DNA of 64,000 nucleotides from Rhabditoides inermis (taxonomy: Eukaryota > Nematoda > Chromadorea > Rhabditida > Rhabditidae), in contig CAWZYM010000328.1 of assembly GCA_963966185.1 (NCBI GenBank), positions 124,001 to 188,000 of the forward strand. Direction: 5' to 3'. The position numbers and the translations under genes were made by a program. Under the pieces are notes generated by a model. That model saw only the letters and a list, made by a program, of their open reading frames with translations, was not told the origin of the DNA and did no database searches. Below, piece after piece: positions 62,760-64,000 of this stretch; the first letter of the stretch is position 1, and each line of letters starts with the position of its first letter.

Positions 62760-64000
62760 CGATCATTCATAAAATCTCTACTCTCACCTTTGATCACAGA
62801 CAGCCGCTCCGCGCGCCTCAGCGATCAAATTTTATCAGTAGCTGGTTGACAATGATTAGTTATCACGGATCTAATATTATAAAATCTCTACTCTCACCTT
62901 TGATCACAGACAGCCGCTCCGCGCGCCTCAGCGATCAAATTTTATCAGTAGCTGGTTGACAATGATTAGTTATCACGGATCTAATATTATAAAATCTCTA
63001 CTCTCGCCTTTGATCACAGACAGCCGCTCCGCGCGCCTCAGCGATCAAATTTTATCAGTAGCTGGTTGACAATGATTAGTTATCACGGATCTAATATTAT
63101 AAAATCTCTACTCTCGCCTTTGATCACAGACAGCCGTTCCGCGCGCCTCAGCGGTCAAATTTTATCAGTAGCTGGTTGACAATGATTAGTTATCACGGAT
63201 CTAATATTATAAAATCTCTACTCTCGCCTTTGATCACAGACAGCCGCTTCGCGCGCCTCAGCGGTCAAATTTTATCAGTAGCTGGTTGACAATGATTAGT
63301 TATCACGGATCTAATATTATAAAATCTCTACTCTCGCCTTTGATCACAGACAGCCGTTCCGCGCGCCTCAGCGGTCAAATTTTATCAGTAGCTGGTTGAC
63401 AATGATTAGTTATCACGGATCTAATATTATAAAATCTCTACTCTCGCCTTTGATCACAGACAGCCGCTCCGCGCGCCTCAGCGGTCAAATTCTATCAGTA
63501 GTTGATTGACAATGATTAGTTATCACGGATCTAATATTATAAAATCTCTACTCTCGCCTTTGATCACAGACAGCCGCTCCGCGCGCCTCAGCGGTCAAAT
63601 TCTATCAGTAGCTGATTGACAATGATTAGTTATCACGGATCTAATATTATAAAATCTCGACTCTCGCCTATGATCTCAGACAGCCGTTCCGCGCGCCTCA
63701 GCGGTCAAATTTTATCAGTAGCTGGTTGACAATGATTAGTTATCACGGATCTAATATTATAAAATCTCTACTCTCGCCTTTGATCACAGACAGCCGCTCC
63801 GCGCGCCTCAGCGGTCAAATTCTATCAGTAGCTGATTGACAATGATTAGTTATCACGGATCTAATATTATAAAATCTCTACTCTCGCCTTTGATCACAGA
63901 CAGCCGCTCCGCGCGCCTCAGCGGTCAAATTCTATCAGTAGCTGATTGACAATGATTAGTTATCACAGATCTAATATTATAAAATCTCGACTCTCGCCTA
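62760..64000. repeat. Tandem array of 110-bp units (about 11 copies to window end)
   Basis: Variant of the 25960-26760 unit, with TTTGATCACAGACAGCCGC and CCTCAGCGGTCAAATT, repeating every 110 bp and running off the window. Confidence 0.93.

Larger units (their letters stand above)
58620..64000 (-). mobile_element. Non-autonomous Helitron, family A, rearranged, running off the window
   Basis: The 3' palindrome is at 58620-58640, followed (plus coordinates) by a complex array of 139-bp units and repeated partial 3'-end blocks (58920-62040), GA tracts, and most of a family A 5' block (62260-62759). The 5' block stops abruptly at about 62759 within GTGACGTC and passes into 110-bp repeat units that continue to the end of the window. 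The true 5' end is not in the window. Confidence 0.65.

Overview
The window is eukaryotic and consists almost entirely of mobile-element DNA. The only convincing gene has about 68 short exons on the minus strand with GT-AG introns. Those introns are mostly 45-110 nt and longer where a (GA/CT)n tract has grown inside them. The genetic code is standard. I cannot name the organism. Dense dinucleotide microsatellites, compact introns and abundant Helitrons would suit an invertebrate or another compact-intron eukaryote.

Read on the minus strand, the whole window resolves into about 14 Helitron-type rolling-circle elements, all in the same orientation and joined head to tail with no recognisable host DNA between them. 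Most units begin with 5'-TC and end in a GC-rich palindrome finishing in CTAG-3', so most junctions read CTAG|TC. Five related families can be told apart by their ends. Family A units lie at 1-3314, 3315-6217, 6218-22175, 22176-27737, 33922-38145, 55197-58619 and 58620 to the window end. Family B is 38146-48147, with a chimeric B/A unit at 27738-33921. Family E is 48148-50231. Family C is 50232-51203 and 51204-52155. Family D is 52156-54171 and 54172-55196.

Only 6218-22175 (about 16 kb) looks autonomous. Its single gene (20398 down to 6886) appears to encode a protein of about 2,500 residues. In order it has: a macro (ADP-ribose-binding) domain; a Ser-rich linker; a Ulp1/C48-like cysteine peptidase with His, Asp and Cys in place; small repeated basic exons; a CxxC...CC zinc motif and the usual Helitron N-terminal region; an acidic linker; the Rep nuclease with HUH and paired tyrosines; and a PIF1-type helicase with its motifs. 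Macro plus C48-like peptidase fused to a Helitron RepHel is the most unusual feature. The other family A units keep the same two ends and replace the gene with tandem repeats, as expected of non-autonomous partners moved in trans.

The filler of the non-autonomous units is tandem repeats: a 139-bp unit and a 110-bp unit in family A, and a 160-190-bp pyrimidine-rich unit in family B (arrays at 28270-32730 and 38690-46095). The 139-bp unit carries a GC-rich core almost identical to the 3'-terminal hairpin of the family E element, so these arrays look like serial copies of a Helitron terminus. Several junctions (34851, 32715-32760, 52156, 62759) are truncated or chimeric and record read-through or template switching. 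All other long open frames in the window are low-complexity repeat translations.
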